Positions 25,907 through 37,393 of a stretch of DNA of 64,000 nucleotides are shown in pieces. The notes below the pieces were generated by a model that was given only the letters and a program-made list of their open reading frames with translations, had not been told where the DNA came from and ran no database searches. How positions within the stretch are numbered: position 1 is the first letter of the stretch; each line of letters opens with the position of its first letter. The DNA is from Oceanimonas baumannii (GTDB lineage: Bacteria > Pseudomonadota > Gammaproteobacteria > Enterobacterales > Aeromonadaceae): contig NZ_NQJF01000016.1 of NCBI RefSeq assembly GCF_002245495.1, forward strand, positions 1 to 64,000. Reading direction: 5' to 3'. A program made the translations under genes and the position numbers.

Positions 25907-27262
25907 ATGGCTGTACATGAAATGAACAACCCGGAGCTGATGCCGTCCACCGAGAAGGACAGGGATATCAATATCTGGGATTTCACCATGCTCTGGGCGG
26001 GCATGACTATCAATATGGGGGCCTTTACCATGGGGGCCCAGTTGTATCCGGGCCTGTCCCCCTGGACCATTATCGGCGCTATCCTGGTGGCGTATGCCAT
26101 CGTTACCACCATTCTGATCATGGCCGGTGATATCGGTATTCGTTATGGCATTCCCTTTACCGTCTACATCCGGGGCTGCTTCGGCTACAAGGGTGCCAAG
26201 ATACCGGCCGCCTTCCGTGCCATTCCAGCTTGCTTCTGGTTCGGTTTCCAGACCTGGGTGGCGGCTGTTGCCATCGGCAAGGTGCTGGAAATGTGGGTCG
26301 GCTACTCCAATACCACCATTCTTATCCTGATCTTCGGGGTGCTGCAGGTGGTTAATGCCATTTACGGTATGAAAGCCATGGCCAAGTTTGACTGGGTGGC
26401 CATTCCGGCGCTGACCATTCTGATCGGCCTGGTGACCTTCTGGCTGCTGCAAACCAACAACGCCACTATCAGCGATGTGCTGGCGGCCCCTTCTCTGGAC
26501 AACGGCTCTTTCTGGTTTGCGGTGATGGCCATTGCCGGTATCTGGATCACCATGGGCCTGAACAGTCCGGATCTGACCCGCAAGCTGGAAACCTCCCGGG
26601 ATCACAGCAGTAAGAACTTCTTCGTGCGTAACCGCAAACCGTTTATTGCCCAGTTGAGCGGCCTGATCATCATTGGCTCCGGCATTTTGATGGTGGGCAT
26701 GATTGGCGGTATTCTCACCGGTACCTGGGATCCGATTGAAATTGTGCTGAACTCCATGAGTTCACCCATCGTGCTGATCCTGAGCATGCTGACCATCGCC
26801 TTTGCCCAGTGGTCTACCAACACTGTGGCCAACCTGATGCCGTCGGCGCTGATCCTGATGAACGTGTTCCCGCGCATGACCTTCGCCCAAGGGGTGTCCA
26901 TCTCCGGCATTATTGGTCTGCTGATGATGCCCTGGCTGTTTGCCGACAATCTGCTGTGGTTCAGCGTGATCACCTCCGGTCTGCTGGGGCCGGTTGCAGG
27001 CATCATGCTGGCCGATTTCTATCTTTTGCGCCGTGGTCGCATCCGGGTGGAAGACTTCTATGATCCCAAGGGGCCCTTTGTATACCAGAACAACTATAAC
27101 CTGCGCGCCTTCCTGGTATACGGCGTGTCCTTTGTATGCAGCCTGGTATTCATGGACATGGCGTTCTTTGTGGGCCTGGTAATCAGTGTGGTGGGCTACA
27201 CCCTGCTGATGAAACCCATTGCAACACCTGCCGCAGAACCAACGTCAGCCACAGAGTCCTGA
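25907..27262 (+). CDS. NCS1-family nucleobase:cation symporter
   Basis: 451 residues, about twelve membrane helices. Family signatures include DFTMLWAGMTINMGAFTMGAQLYPGLSPW in helix 1, the GIRYGIPFTVYIRGCFGYKGA loop, FWFGFQTWVAA in helix 3 and GIWITMGLNSPDLTR. Members import cytosine, allantoin, hydantoin, purines or related bases with a proton or sodium ion. Specificity cannot be read reliably; there is no codA, allantoinase or other pathway gene next to it. The start follows AACAGGGAG. It ends at a strong terminator and is preceded by an unusually long repeat-bearing leader, so it is probably a singly regulated gene. Confidence 0.88.
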   Translation: MAVHEMNNPELMPSTEKDRDINIWDFTMLWAGMTINMGAFTMGAQLYPGLSPWTIIGAILVAYAIVTTILIMAGDIGIRYGIPFTVYIRGCFGYKGAKIPAAFRAIPACFWFGFQTWVAAVAIGKVLEMWVGYSNTTILILIFGVLQVVNAIYGMKAMAKFDWVAIPALTILIGLVTFWLLQTNNATISDVLAAPSLDNGSFWFAVMAIAGIWITMGLNSPDLTRKLETSRDHSSKNFFVRNRKPFIAQLSGLIIIGSGILMVGMIGGILTGTWDPIEIVLNSMSSPIVLILSMLTIAFAQWSTNTVANLMPSALILMNVFPRMTFAQGVSISGIIGLLMMPWLFADNLLWFSVITSGLLGPVAGIMLADFYLLRRGRIRVEDFYDPKGPFVYQNNYNLRAFLVYGVSFVCSLVFMDMAFFVGLVISVVGYTLLMKPIATPAAEPTSATES

Positions 27263-27292
27263 TTATTTCACCGTTGTTAATCGTGTGCTTTT

Positions 27293-27317
27293 GACCCCGC
27301 TGTGCGGGGTCTTTTTT
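27293..27317 (+). terminator. Rho-independent terminator after NCS1 permease
   Basis: Perfect 8-bp stem GACCCCGC/GCGGGGTC, loop TGT, followed by six T. Confidence 0.92.
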
Positions 27318-27369
27318 ATGATGGGATAGCATGATCCTTTTTGGTCCATGCTGTTAAAGGTGGCTTGCT

Positions 27370-28047
27370 TCAGTCTCTGTTGGCTTCCTGCAGACGTTGC
27401 CGGCAAAAGTTGTTAATCAGTTGAGTAAGAGTGGGGTAAAAGGGGCTGACCACGGGAGTTTGCAGACAGCGCTGACTGAAGGCTGGCAGCCAGCTGCATA
27501 GTTCTTCCTGCAGAAACTGACTGATACCCGTCAAGGGCTCACTTTGAGCTGTAAGAGGCTGTTCGCTCAGCTGGCGATAAGCGCCGGCCAGATAATCCAG
27601 CATGACAGCCAGATGATCAGCAGGCTCGTTAACATCGGCGGGCAGGATGACACCGGCATTACGCAGGCGCTCAGCCATGCGTTGCGCTGGTTCTTTCATA
27701 AAACTGCCTCGTTCACCCAAGTAGCATGATGCATAGGGGGCGGCGCTGTGGCGGGCATCACTCAGAAATAGCGTGGCGAAGTCCGCCGCGAGCTCTAGCC
27801 GGGGGTGCTCAAGCAGGGTGAATCCGGCAATGGCAGACTGCAATGCTTCTGCCTCTTGGCCAAGGCCATCTTCACTCAACCAGCCAAGCAGAGGTGCGGC
27901 GTCGCCGGCCCGGTAAGCTGTAAGGGCGGGTTCGTCCAGCTCTTTGATGAGCAGGTTGGCAAACCATTGGCACAACACGGCCTGTCGCTGCCAGTACTCG
28001 TGTGAGAAAATGGGCAGGGCAGTGTCTGTCTTCATCGATTGTGTCAT
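27370..28047 (-). CDS. torD: TorA-specific chaperone TorD
   Basis: 225 residues, all-helical, of the TorD/DmsD family. The diagnostic stretch is EPADHLAVMLDYLAGAY (family pattern E-x-x-DH), with YASCYLGERGSFMKEPAQRM upstream. It binds the Tat signal and core of TorA in the cytoplasm and holds it ready for molybdenum cofactor insertion before export. The ATG overlaps the torA stop by one base, so translation is coupled, and it is the last gene of torECAD. Confidence 0.93.
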   Translation of the reverse strand: MTQSMKTDTALPIFSHEYWQRQAVLCQWFANLLIKELDEPALTAYRAGDAAPLLGWLSEDGLGQEAEALQSAIAGFTLLEHPRLELAADFATLFLSDARHSAAPYASCYLGERGSFMKEPAQRMAERLRNAGVILPADVNEPADHLAVMLDYLAGAYRQLSEQPLTAQSEPLTGISQFLQEELCSWLPAFSQRCLQTPVVSPFYPTLTQLINNFCRQRLQEANRD

Positions 28048-30515
28048 TAAATCTCCACTAATTCTGGTCCGCCAAAGGAAGAGACTGCCGGCACTACGCC
28101 GGTAAATTTTTCTATCTCTACCAGGCAGGTATTGGCACTGGGAGCCTGGGCCAGTTTTGAGGTGCCCACATCCATTGTCAGGGTATTGGGATCACCATAC
28201 GTATCCAGTGCTCCGATGCTGGCATCAACAGGGCCATACCAGGCTCCTTCATGAATACGCACTACACCACTGGGATAGAGCTCCGAGATACGTGCACCAG
28301 CCAGCAATTGTCCCCTGTCGTTAAATACACGCACCAGGTCGCCGTCGGCAATGCCGCGGGCAGCAGCGTCCGCCGGGCTGATATAAATGGGCTCCCGTCC
28401 CTGCACTGCGTAGGTGGCGCGATATTCGTCCGACTCACACATCTGAGAGTGCAGACGCTGATCAGGATGCACTGACTGCAGCCATAGTGGGTGTTTGTCT
28501 GATCCCGGACCGCCGTGAGAACGCTCTGCCTTCTCCATCCACATGGGGTGAGATTTGCAGTCGTCATAGCCGTAGCTGCCAATTTTCCGGCTGCTTATTT
28601 CGATAAATCCAGAGGGGGTGCCCACGGCGTTCACCTCAGGATCTTCTCTGAAATCAGCATGGCGTACCCAGTTTTTACCCTCGCCAAAGTCGACGTAGCC
28701 GGTTTTCCAGAATTCATCGAATTCCGGCATCGGGTAGTTGTCTTTGTTGGCCTCTCGGCATTCGTTATAGAGTTGCTCGAGCCACTGGCGCTCGTCTTTC
28801 CCTTGAGTGTATTCCTCATGACGACCATAGCGGCGGCACAGGTCGGTGAAAATGTCGAAGTCGCTGCGAGAGTGGAACAGCGGATCTACCAGTTTGTGCA
28901 TCGCCAGCAGGCCGCGTTTTACGTAAGAGCCGTAAATGTCGATATCGTTACGTTCAAACTGGGTGCAGGCGGGCAGGACCAGATCCGAGAAGCGGCAGGT
29001 TGCATTCCAGGAGTAATCGATGGTCACCACGGTCTCGAGTTTACGGAATGCCTGCTTCATGCGGTTGTGATCCTGGTGGTGGTGCCAGGGATTACAGCCG
29101 CTGAACACACACATTTTTATGTCGGGGTAGGTGACTTCACCGCCGTTATACTGGATCTTGCCGCCGGGCTCCAACAGGCAGTCAATCCAGCGGGCCACCG
29201 GAATGATACGGCTGGCACCGTTAAAGTCGTTGTTGTCGTGCACCGGTGTTTTACCCGGATCCAGGTTACGGGGAAAGCCCCCGGGAGCGCTGGCACTGGT
29301 GCCCGGCACACCGATGGAGCTGTAGTGATGGGCATAGCTGATACCGCCGCCGGGCAGACCAATCTGGCCCAGCATGGCGGCCAAGGCAGCGCCAGCCCAG
29401 TAAGGCTGTTCACCGTGTTGCTGACGTTGAATGGCCCAGCCAAACATCAATTGTGTACGGCCCGAGGCCAGCAGGCGGGCAAAGTCACGAATGGCACCTG
29501 CTTCTATGCCGCAGATGGAAGCGGCCCATTCCGGTGTCTTCTCGACCATGTCTTCGGTTTTACCCAGCAAGTAGTCCCGGAAAGGTTCAAAGCCCAGGGT
29601 ATAGGTTCCGAGGAATTGTTCGTCGTGCAGCTTTTCGGTGTAGAGGGTATGGGCCAGTCCCAGGATAAAAGCCACGTCGGTCTGCGGATGAATATACCGG
29701 TGCTCGCAGTTCAGATATTGCTGGGTCTTGGAACGCACCGGATCCACACAGATAACCCTGATGTTACCGCTGGCGACCTTTTCTTTCAGCTGTGCCAGGT
29801 AGCCGTAAGACTGATGGGTTTCGCAGTTCCAGCCTACCTGCAGGTTCTTGAAGGGGTCATTGGCCCACAGAATAAGTGTTTTGGTGTTCTCCAGAATGAG
29901 TGGCCACGAGGTGCCCTGATCGTACACTTCAGTAGACCCCAGTACATAGGGCATGATCACCTGACCGGCACCGGTAGAATAGTCGCCAACCTTGTTGACA
30001 AAATTACCGTGCAGGTTAATTCCCCGTTGCATATGACTGCCGCAACTGTGGAACTGGCCGGTCTGGCGCCAGCCGGTAGCGCCGGCGTACAGTGCCCAGG
30101 GGCCATACTGAGTCTGAATGCGCTCCAGCTCTTCATAAAACAAATCCAGAGCCTCGTCCCAGGTGATCCGGACAAAGCGGTTGTCGCCACGCTGGCTGGT
30201 ATCACTCTTGTGGCGGTTCTTCAGCCAGTCAAGGCGCACCATGGGGTAACGAATGCGTGAGGGGTTGTAAATCAGTCCTCTGATACCATTTAACATATCG
30301 GTGGGATGCTGATCCAACTCAAAGGGTTTGACCTCAGTTACTACGCCGCCCTTTATCAGTGCCTTGAACGCACCCCAGTGAGAGCCGGCCATTTTCCAGC
30401 TGCCTTCTGCGGTGACGGCGGCTCCAGCGGTGCGAATCAGTAGGCCGGGTCCGATCAAAGCCGCAGCTGAGCCTGCCGCCATTCCCTGAAGAAAACGTCT
30501 TCTTGAAATTGCCAT
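28047..30515 (-). CDS. torA: Periplasmic TMAO reductase, molybdoprotein
   Basis: 822 residues from ATG at 30515, chosen because GGGGAG lies upstream and the Tat signal then starts directly ([16 protein letters not shown], twin-arginine at residues 5-6). Molybdenum is ligated by the serine in [10 protein letters not shown], which puts the protein in the DMSO/TMAO reductase type without an N-terminal iron-sulfur cluster. Other landmarks are [12 protein letters not shown], the molybdopterin-contact [10 protein letters not shown] region and the C-terminal [13 protein letters not shown] dinucleotide-binding domain. It reduces trimethylamine N-oxide to trimethylamine with electrons from TorC. It sits 13 bases after torC and is fused translationally to torD. 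Confidence 0.95.
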   Translation of the reverse strand: MAISRRRFLQGMAAGSAAALIGPGLLIRTAGAAVTAEGSWKMAGSHWGAFKALIKGGVVTEVKPFELDQHPTDMLNGIRGLIYNPSRIRYPMVRLDWLKNRHKSDTSQRGDNRFVRITWDEALDLFYEELERIQTQYGPWALYAGATGWRQTGQFHSCGSHMQRGINLHGNFVNKVGDYSTGAGQVIMPYVLGSTEVYDQGTSWPLILENTKTLILWANDPFKNLQVGWNCETHQSYGYLAQLKEKVASGNIRVICVDPVRSKTQQYLNCEHRYIHPQTDVAFILGLAHTLYTEKLHDEQFLGTYTLGFEPFRDYLLGKTEDMVEKTPEWAASICGIEAGAIRDFARLLASGRTQLMFGWAIQRQQHGEQPYWAGAALAAMLGQIGLPGGGISYAHHYSSIGVPGTSASAPGGFPRNLDPGKTPVHDNNDFNGASRIIPVARWIDCLLEPGGKIQYNGGEVTYPDIKMCVFSGCNPWHHHQDHNRMKQAFRKLETVVTIDYSWNATCRFSDLVLPACTQFERNDIDIYGSYVKRGLLAMHKLVDPLFHSRSDFDIFTDLCRRYGRHEEYTQGKDERQWLEQLYNECREANKDNYPMPEFDEFWKTGYVDFGEGKNWVRHADFREDPEVNAVGTPSGFIEISSRKIGSYGYDDCKSHPMWMEKAERSHGGPGSDKHPLWLQSVHPDQRLHSQMCESDEYRATYAVQGREPIYISPADAAARGIADGDLVRVFNDRGQLLAGARISELYPSGVVRIHEGAWYGPVDASIGALDTYGDPNTLTMDVGTSKLAQAPSANTCLVEIEKFTGVVPAVSSFGGPELVEI

Positions 30516-30528
30516 TGCTGTTCTCCCC

Positions 30529-31716
30529 TTAATGCGCGCCATCGGCGTAATCGGACGAATGTTTCTGCAGATATTTCAGTACCAGAGCCTGGGTATCGGC
30601 ATCCATATTGGTAAAGCCCACCATGCCCGCAAACATGCCAGGCCAGGTATTGGCATCAAAATGTGCCTCGGCGGGTTGGGCATGACAGACACTACAGGCC
30701 GTACGGTAGGTATCCCGGGCGTAGCTCCAGATGTCTTCCGCTTCCGGCAACAGTGCACCTTGTTCAGCCCACAGTGCGATCTCTACCGGTTCCCAGGGCA
30801 GGCCGGTCAGTTCATCCACTTTTGCTTCATCCTGCACCTTGACCAGAGCGTTATCCTGGGCGATCTCCTTTTCCAGTACCAGGCTGGTGATGTTCATGCC
30901 AAAGTCTTCATAAAGTACCCGGCCAAAGCCCCGGGTCTTGCGCCAGGCGGGGACCAGCAGTTTCACGCTGTTGCCGTTTTGCTCCAGCAACGTCACCGGG
31001 CTGGCCGCTTCCAGTTCGCCAGCTGGCTGGGTTCGTTCCTCGTCCAGATAAAGGGTGATGGCCTTGACGGTGTAATAACTTGAGCCTTCATCCGGGCTCA
31101 GGCTCTGAGCGCGCTGTTCCAGCTGATCCAGTGCCGGGTCCTTAAAGACCATTTGTTCGGGCAACTGGTGAGCAATGCCTTTGTGGCAGTCAATACAACT
31201 CTGATTGCGCTCGGCGGCGGGTTTCATAAAGCGTTTGGCCTTGTCGGACATTACCTCCCAGTTCATGCTGTTGTAATCATGACAGTTACGGCATTCCAGC
31301 GAGCCGTTAGCGGAAAACCGTGCCCATTCGTGCTGAGCCAGCTCCAGCCGTTTCTCCAGAAATTTTTCCCGGGTGTCGATAGTGCCGAACACTTTGCCCC
31401 AGACTTCTTTGCTTGCCTGCATCTTGCGGGCAATCTTGTCGGTCCAGTCGTGGGGCACATGACAGTCGGGGCAGGTGGCTCGTACGCCTGAGCGGTTGGA
31501 CCAGTGCACGGTCCCTTGTAGTTCCTGATAGACGTTATTTTGCATTTCGTGGCAGCTGATACAAAACTGCTCGGTGTTGGTGGCTTCCAAAGCGGTATTG
31601 AAGCCACCCCAGAAAATGATACCGGCCACAAAGCTCACCAGGGTCACAGCGCCCAGGCTAAGATGAACGGCAGGCCGCCTGAGCGTATTCCAGAGTTTGC
31701 AAATAAGGTTTTTCAT
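30529..31716 (-). CDS. torC: Pentaheme cytochrome c of TMAO respiration
   Basis: 395 residues. An N-terminal membrane anchor (about residues 18-40) is followed by the NapC/NirT-type tetraheme domain with CISCH, CPDCH, CRNCH and CIDCH. A C-terminal TorC-specific domain with a fifth heme site, CSVCH, lies at about residue 342. It accepts electrons from menaquinol and passes them to TorA in the periplasm. The five heme motifs and length match E. coli TorC. It lies between torE and torA in one minus-strand operon. Confidence 0.95.
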   Translation of the reverse strand: MKNLICKLWNTLRRPAVHLSLGAVTLVSFVAGIIFWGGFNTALEATNTEQFCISCHEMQNNVYQELQGTVHWSNRSGVRATCPDCHVPHDWTDKIARKMQASKEVWGKVFGTIDTREKFLEKRLELAQHEWARFSANGSLECRNCHDYNSMNWEVMSDKAKRFMKPAAERNQSCIDCHKGIAHQLPEQMVFKDPALDQLEQRAQSLSPDEGSSYYTVKAITLYLDEERTQPAGELEAASPVTLLEQNGNSVKLLVPAWRKTRGFGRVLYEDFGMNITSLVLEKEIAQDNALVKVQDEAKVDELTGLPWEPVEIALWAEQGALLPEAEDIWSYARDTYRTACSVCHAQPAEAHFDANTWPGMFAGMVGFTNMDADTQALVLKYLQKHSSDYADGAH

Positions 31717-31759
31717 GGTTCTGCTCGCTTTACTCTAATCGTTATTAACAGGTGGCGGG

Positions 31760-31927
31760 TTAACCGTGACCGGGAGGACCGAAAATCAGCTGCAGCATCC
31801 ATACCGCAAAGCCGTAACCGCCAACACAAACAATGCTGAGTACGGGAAAGAACACCAGCGTAATGAACAGCAGTGATAACCATTCCCGTCCTTTGGTGTG
31901 TGTACCGTCGGTGGGTGTGTTTTTCAT
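31760..31927 (-). CDS. torE: Small NapE/TorE-family membrane protein
   Basis: 55 residues, beginning MKNTPTDGTHTKGREWLSLL, then a single membrane helix of about 25 residues, and ending LIFGPPGHG. The soluble N-terminus, one helix and short tail match the NapE/TorE family that accompanies nap and tor operons. AAGG lies about 9 bases upstream of the ATG at 31927. The gap to torC is 43 bases, so it is the promoter-proximal gene of torECAD. The role is unproven; it is thought to assist the membrane electron-transfer step. Easily missed because of its length. Confidence 0.85.
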   Translation of the reverse strand: MKNTPTDGTHTKGREWLSLLFITLVFFPVLSIVCVGGYGFAVWMLQLIFGPPGHG

Positions 31928-31996
31928 GGTGGGTACCTTGATTGTTTTTACAGGGACTCATTGGCGAGCCGCAGTACTTTGGCAGAGGCCAACCTG

Positions 31997-32037
31997 AGTA
32001 TAGGTGCTGTTTTTATATGTCATTTGATCCCAATCAA
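31997..32037 (-). promoter_or_regulatory. FNR-dependent promoter of torECAD
   Basis: TTGAT-CCCA-ATCAA at 32024-32037 is a perfect FNR site. On the minus strand a TATACT (-10) occupies 31997-32002, with its centre 31 bases from the FNR centre. That places FNR near -41 relative to a start at about 31990, the standard class II activator position. The torE ATG is about 60 bases downstream. Anaerobic induction is therefore expected. Confidence 0.85.
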
Positions 32038-32233
32038 GGTGGTATGCCACATCAGCGTGCGTCTTTTGGAATAACAGCGAGTGCCACTATTTTTTAAATA
32101 TATTGCACCAGACTGGTGCCTCTGCCCGGGATGCTGTGCCGATTTGGTGAAGAGGGTCTGACTGAAACTGGTCTTGGTTGGTCGAAACTTCACCTGAAAC
32201 TTTTAATTTATTGTTTTAAATGACTTTTTATTT

Positions 32234-32250
32234 TTGGCCCGATTAATGCA
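32234..32250 (+). promoter_or_regulatory. Possible sigma-54 promoter of the urease operon
   Basis: TTGGCCC-N4-AATGCA has the invariant GG (32236-32237) and GC (32248-32249) with exactly 10 bases between, deviating from consensus at one -24 and one -12 position. A start near 32260 would be about 27 bases before ureD. Nitrogen control through RpoN and NtrC is a known theme for urease, so the site is plausible but not strong. Confidence 0.45.
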
Positions 32251-32286
32251 GTTAGCTCTGTTACTTATAACGGCGCGAGCCAGCTT

Positions 32287-33153
32287 ATGTATCAGTGCTA
32301 TGAAGCCTTGCCTTTTCCTGCTGCCGGCTATGGTGTGGAACGCAACTGGCCGGCGAACCTCAAACTGGAGCTGTTCTGTGGCCCTCGCCATACGCAAGTA
32401 AAGCATATGGCTTTCAGCGGTCCGCTGCGTATTCAGCGGCCGTTTTATCCTGAAGGAAAACCCTGCCATCTTTACCTGCTGCACCCGCCTGGTGGCCTGG
32501 TATCGGGAGATCGTCTGTACATAGCGGTTAAGGCAGAGCCCCATAGCCAGAGCCTGCTGACCACTCCCTCTGCAGGCAAGGTGTACCGTCAGGACAGCGC
32601 CGGTGTGGCCCAGGGCCAACGGGTGACGCTGCGGCTGGACCAACACGCCGAGCTGGAATGGCTGCCGCAGGAAACCATCATTTACCGGGGCGCCAACGCC
32701 GGGCTTGACCTGCATATCGAGCTGGCGCCGCAGGCCCGTTTTATTGGCTGGGAGCTGGTATGTCTGGGTCGCCCCGCCGGTGAACACTGGTTTGATGCCG
32801 GCAGCCTGAGTCAGCGACTGCAACTGTGGCGAGACGGCCGTTTGCTGTTGAACGAGCGCCTGCAACTGAACGCCGGCGACGAGGCGCACCTGGGGCGGGC
32901 GGGTCTTAACGGCCATTGTGTGTTTGGCACCCTGGTGGCGGCGGGGCCCGGGCTTGATGATGAGCTGATAACCAGGCTGCGGCAGGCGCTGCCCGATGGT
33001 TTTGCGGTTACCGAGCGGCTGGGGGTGCTGCTGGTTCGCTTTCTCGGCAACGACATGACGGTTTGCCGCGCCGGCATGTGGCAGGCCTGGGAATTGATCC
33101 GACCAGTGGTGCTGAGGCGTCCGGCCTGCTTTCCCCGAATCTGGTTTACCTGA
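32287..33153 (+). CDS. ureD: Urease accessory protein UreD
   Basis: 288 residues, UreD/UreH family. Motifs include RIQRPFYPEG, LLHPPGGLVSGDRL, the TTPSAGKVYR strand and WLPQETIIYRGA. UreD binds the UreABC apoenzyme first and recruits UreF and UreG; it carries a water-filled tunnel through which nickel is thought to reach the active site. The ATG at 32287 has only a weak ribosome site. ureA begins 24 bases after its stop, and the gene leads the operon ureDABCEFGJ. Confidence 0.93.
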   Translation: MYQCYEALPFPAAGYGVERNWPANLKLELFCGPRHTQVKHMAFSGPLRIQRPFYPEGKPCHLYLLHPPGGLVSGDRLYIAVKAEPHSQSLLTTPSAGKVYRQDSAGVAQGQRVTLRLDQHAELEWLPQETIIYRGANAGLDLHIELAPQARFIGWELVCLGRPAGEHWFDAGSLSQRLQLWRDGRLLLNERLQLNAGDEAHLGRAGLNGHCVFGTLVAAGPGLDDELITRLRQALPDGFAVTERLGVLLVRFLGNDMTVCRAGMWQAWELIRPVVLRRPACFPRIWFT

Positions 33154-33177
33154 ATTTTTGTAAGTGGAGTATTCAAG

Positions 33178-33480
33178 ATGGAGCTCAGTCCAAGAGAAAA
33201 AGACAAGCTGCTGCTGTTTACCGCCGCCCTGCTGGCCGAGCGCCGGCTGGCCCGGGGCCTGCGGCTCAACTACCCCGAGACGGTGGCCTACCTGTCGGCG
33301 GCGGTGATGGAAGGGGCTCGGGACGGGCGCACCGTGGCCGAGCTGATGGGAGAAGGCCGTACCTGGCTGACTCGGGAGCAGGTGATGGACGGGGTGCCCG
33401 CATTGGTGCGGGAGGTGCAGGTTGAAGCCACCTTTCCCGACGGCACCAAGCTGGTGACCCTGCATGATCCCATTCAGTAA
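33178..33480 (+). CDS. ureA: Urease subunit gamma
   Basis: 100 residues, the normal length for a separate gamma subunit. It begins [23 protein letters not shown] and has the conserved [21 protein letters not shown] helix and [23 protein letters not shown]-terminus. It forms the trimeric (abg)3 urease with UreB and UreC. AAGTGGAG precedes the ATG. Confidence 0.97.
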   Translation: MELSPREKDKLLLFTAALLAERRLARGLRLNYPETVAYLSAAVMEGARDGRTVAELMGEGRTWLTREQVMDGVPALVREVQVEATFPDGTKLVTLHDPIQ

Positions 33481-33489
33481 GGAGCAGCC

Positions 33490-33806
33490 ATGATCCCCGG
33501 AGAACTGCAACTGGCCGCCGGCGACATTGAATTGAACGTCGGTCGCGAGCGGCGACCCATTACCGTGGCCAACACCGGTGACCGACCCATTCAGGTGGGT
33601 TCTCATTATCACTTTGCCGAGGTGAATCCGGCGCTGGTGTTTGACCGAGTCCGGGCCCGCGGCTTTCGTCTCGACATTTCTGCCGGCACCGCGGTGCGCT
33701 TTGAGCCCGGCCAGCATCGCACCGTCACCCTGGTGGCCATGGGGGGCCGGGGCCATGTGTATGGATGTCGCGGCGATGTGATGGGCCCGCTTGAAGGAGA
33801 GCAGCA

Positions 33807-33810
<4 letters not shown>
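33490..33810 (+). CDS. ureB: Urease subunit beta
   Basis: 106 residues. [20 protein letters not shown], then the [24 protein letters not shown] core and the [15 protein letters not shown] strand are standard. AAGGAGCAGCC gives a strong ribosome site, 9 bases after ureA. Its TGA overlaps the ureC ATG by 4 bases, so synthesis of the two subunits is coupled. Confidence 0.97.
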
Positions 33811-35513
<1,703 letters not shown>

Positions 35514-35560
35514 GAGGACTGATGTTGTTTTTGGCTATCGCGTCATTTCTGCAAAGGAAC

Positions 35561-35589
35561 GTCATTCCCGCGAAGGCGGGAATCCAGGG
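35561..35589. repeat. Half copy of family 1 repeat inside the urease operon
   Basis: GTCATTCCCGCGAAGGCGGG followed by AATCCAGGG: one hairpin (ATTCCCGC-GAA-GCGGGAAT) of the family seen at 16081 and 51296. The second hairpin and the mirrored GTGAC end are missing. It lies between ureC and ureE and could act on mRNA stability within the operon. Confidence 0.75.
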
Positions 35590-35639
35590 CCGGAGGCAAC
35601 GGATGCGCGAAAAGTAAGATTCAAATCCGGAGGAAACTG

Positions 35640-36089
35640 ATGTTGAGAATCACCCAAAATCTGGGCCAGACCGATGAACCGGCTCAGGACACCCTGACCC
35701 TGACCTTTGAGTTACGGCAGAAGGGCCGGCTGCGAGCCGTCAGCGACGGTGGCGTGGAGCTCGGCCTGTTTCTGGAGCGGGGCAAGGTGTTGATGAACGG
35801 CGACAGGCTGGTCAGTGAATGCGGCCGGGTGTTTGAGGTGCGCGTCGGAGTGGAGCCGGTGATCACCGCCCATGCGCCTGACTGGCCCGGCTTTGCCCGG
35901 GCCTGCTATCACTTGGGCAACCGCCACGTCACGCTGGAAATTGGCGAACGCTGGCTGCGCTTTGCGCCGGATCATGTGCTGGAGCATCTGGCCGAACATC
36001 TGGGGCTGCGCCTTGAGCGTGAAAGCGCCCCGTTCAATCCCGAGTCCGGAGCCTACCACGGCCTGGGCGGTCATCATCATGACCACTGA
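35640..36089 (+). CDS. ureE: Urease accessory protein UreE, nickel donor
   Basis: 149 residues. The N-terminal peptide-binding domain (RITQNLGQTDEPAQDTLTLTFELR) is followed by the metallochaperone domain with ACYHLGNRHVTLEIGERWLRF, where the first His of HLGNRH belongs to the dimer nickel site, and DHVLEHLAEHLGL. The tail ends GGHHHDH, a short His-rich nickel-storing terminus. GGAGGAAACTG precedes the ATG. It delivers nickel to the UreG complex. The last 11 bases overlap ureF. Confidence 0.95.
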   Translation: MLRITQNLGQTDEPAQDTLTLTFELRQKGRLRAVSDGGVELGLFLERGKVLMNGDRLVSECGRVFEVRVGVEPVITAHAPDWPGFARACYHLGNRHVTLEIGERWLRFAPDHVLEHLAEHLGLRLERESAPFNPESGAYHGLGGHHHDH

Positions 36090-36741
36090 CAACGAACTGC
36101 TGGGTCTGTTGCAGCTCGCCAGCCCCTCGTTGCCCATTGGTGGCTTTGCCTGGTCCGCCGGGCTCGAGTCGGCCATTGAGCTGGGCTGGGTCAAGAATGA
36201 CGCCCAGCTCAAACACTGGCTGCTCACCATGCTGCAGGGGCTGGCCTATCTCGATCTACCGGTATTGCTGCGGCTGTACGACGCACAAAAGGCCGGTCAG
36301 AACGAGGTGGTGGCCTATTGGAGTGACTTTATACGTGCCAGCCGTGAAACCCGGGAGCTGTTGTTTGAAGACGAACAGCAGGCCTTGGCCCTGGTGCGAT
36401 TGCTGAAAGGGCAAGGAATTGAGGTGAACGGACTGCCTGAGCCGCCGGCACTGATGAGCGTGTGGGCCCTGGCGGCGCAAAGCTGGGGGCTGAGTGCTTA
36501 CACCGCTGCCCTCGGCTTTGCCTGGAGCTGGCTGGAAAACCAGCTGGCGGTGGCCGCCAAGACCCTGCCACTGGGGCAGACCTCGATCCAGCGGCTGCTG
36601 CTGGCGCTAAAGCCGGAGTTAATTCGAGCACTGGCCCTGGCCACCAGCCTTGATGACGACCAGCTGGGGCTGGGGCTGCCCGGTCAGGTGCAGGCCAGTG
36701 CCCTGCATGAAACCCAATATTCCCGTTTGTTCCGGAGTTAA
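36079..36741 (+). CDS. ureF: Urease accessory protein UreF
   Basis: 220 residues from ATG at 36079, inside the end of ureE. All-helical; the conserved N-terminus [21 protein letters not shown] and [11 protein letters not shown]-like segment ([15 protein letters not shown]) are typical. UreF acts as a GTPase-activating or gating protein for UreG in the UreD-UreF-UreG complex. A longer frame back to 35872 overlaps ureE and has no family support. Confidence 0.94.
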   Translation: MTTDNELLGLLQLASPSLPIGGFAWSAGLESAIELGWVKNDAQLKHWLLTMLQGLAYLDLPVLLRLYDAQKAGQNEVVAYWSDFIRASRETRELLFEDEQQALALVRLLKGQGIEVNGLPEPPALMSVWALAAQSWGLSAYTAALGFAWSWLENQLAVAAKTLPLGQTSIQRLLLALKPELIRALALATSLDDDQLGLGLPGQVQASALHETQYSRLFRS

Positions 36742-36745
36742 CAAT

Positions 36746-37393
36746 ATGACGACACAATGTTTGCGAGTTGGAGTAGGGGGCCCGGTGGGCTCCGGCAAGA
36801 CGGCGCTGCTGCGCCAGCTGTGTGCGGCCCTGCGCCAGCACTATGATCTGGCGGTGGTCACTAATGACATTTACACCAAGGAAGACGCCGAGTTCCTGCT
36901 GCGCCATCAGGCCCTGGAAGAAGACCGTATTTTGGGTGTGGAAACCGGTGGCTGCCCACATACCGCCATTCGCGAAGACGCCTCCATGAACCTGGCAGCC
37001 ATTGACACCCTGCAACAGCGCCACCCCGGCCTCGAGCTGGTGCTGGTGGAAAGCGGTGGCGATAACCTGTCCGCCACCTTCAGCCCCGAGTTGTCGGATT
37101 TGACCCTGTATGTGATTGATGTTTGTGCCGGCGACAAGATCCCCCGCAAGGGTGGCCCCGGTATTACCAAGTCGGACTTGTTGATTATCAACAAGACCGA
37201 TCTGGCACCTATGGTAAACGCGTCGCTGGAGGTGATGGACCGTGATGCCAAACGCATGCGCGGCGATCGGCCTTTCGTGTTTACCAACCTGATGCGGGGC
37301 GACGGCCTGCTCGAGATCATTCGTTTTATTGAAAAGGAAGGCATGCTGCGTGCGCTGCCCGACGATGTTGTCACTACCGGAGAAACCGCATGA
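36746..37393 (+). CDS. ureG: Urease accessory GTPase UreG
   Basis: 215 residues from ATG at 36746 (CGGAG upstream). P-loop [12 protein letters not shown], the nickel-binding CPH motif in [25 protein letters not shown] and the guanine-specificity NKTDLAP are all present. It hydrolyses GTP to drive nickel insertion into urease. The stop overlaps ureJ by 4 bases. A frame open from 36650 overlaps ureF and is not used. Confidence 0.97.
   Translation: MTTQCLRVGVGGPVGSGKTALLRQLCAALRQHYDLAVVTNDIYTKEDAEFLLRHQALEEDRILGVETGGCPHTAIREDASMNLAAIDTLQQRHPGLELVLVESGGDNLSATFSPELSDLTLYVIDVCAGDKIPRKGGPGITKSDLLIINKTDLAPMVNASLEVMDRDAKRMRGDRPFVFTNLMRGDGLLEIIRFIEKEGMLRALPDDVVTTGETA

Larger units (their letters stand above)
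31928..32286. other. Divergent torE-ureD intergenic region
   Basis: 359 bases holding the FNR promoter for tor (31997-32037) and a sigma-54-like promoter for ure (32234-32250). The rest, about 32040-32230, shows no further recognised element. TorR-type boxes were looked for and not found convincingly. Confidence 0.7.

Noticed and set aside
32005-32020. TorR-like box (CTGTTTTTATATG) near the tor promoter
   Set aside because: Only a loose match with an internal insertion relative to the CTGTTCATAT decamer, and no tandem copies; the FNR site explains the region better.
35872-36078. Longer UreF reading frame
   Set aside because: The extra 69 residues overlap ureE in another frame; the known UreF N-terminus begins at 36079.
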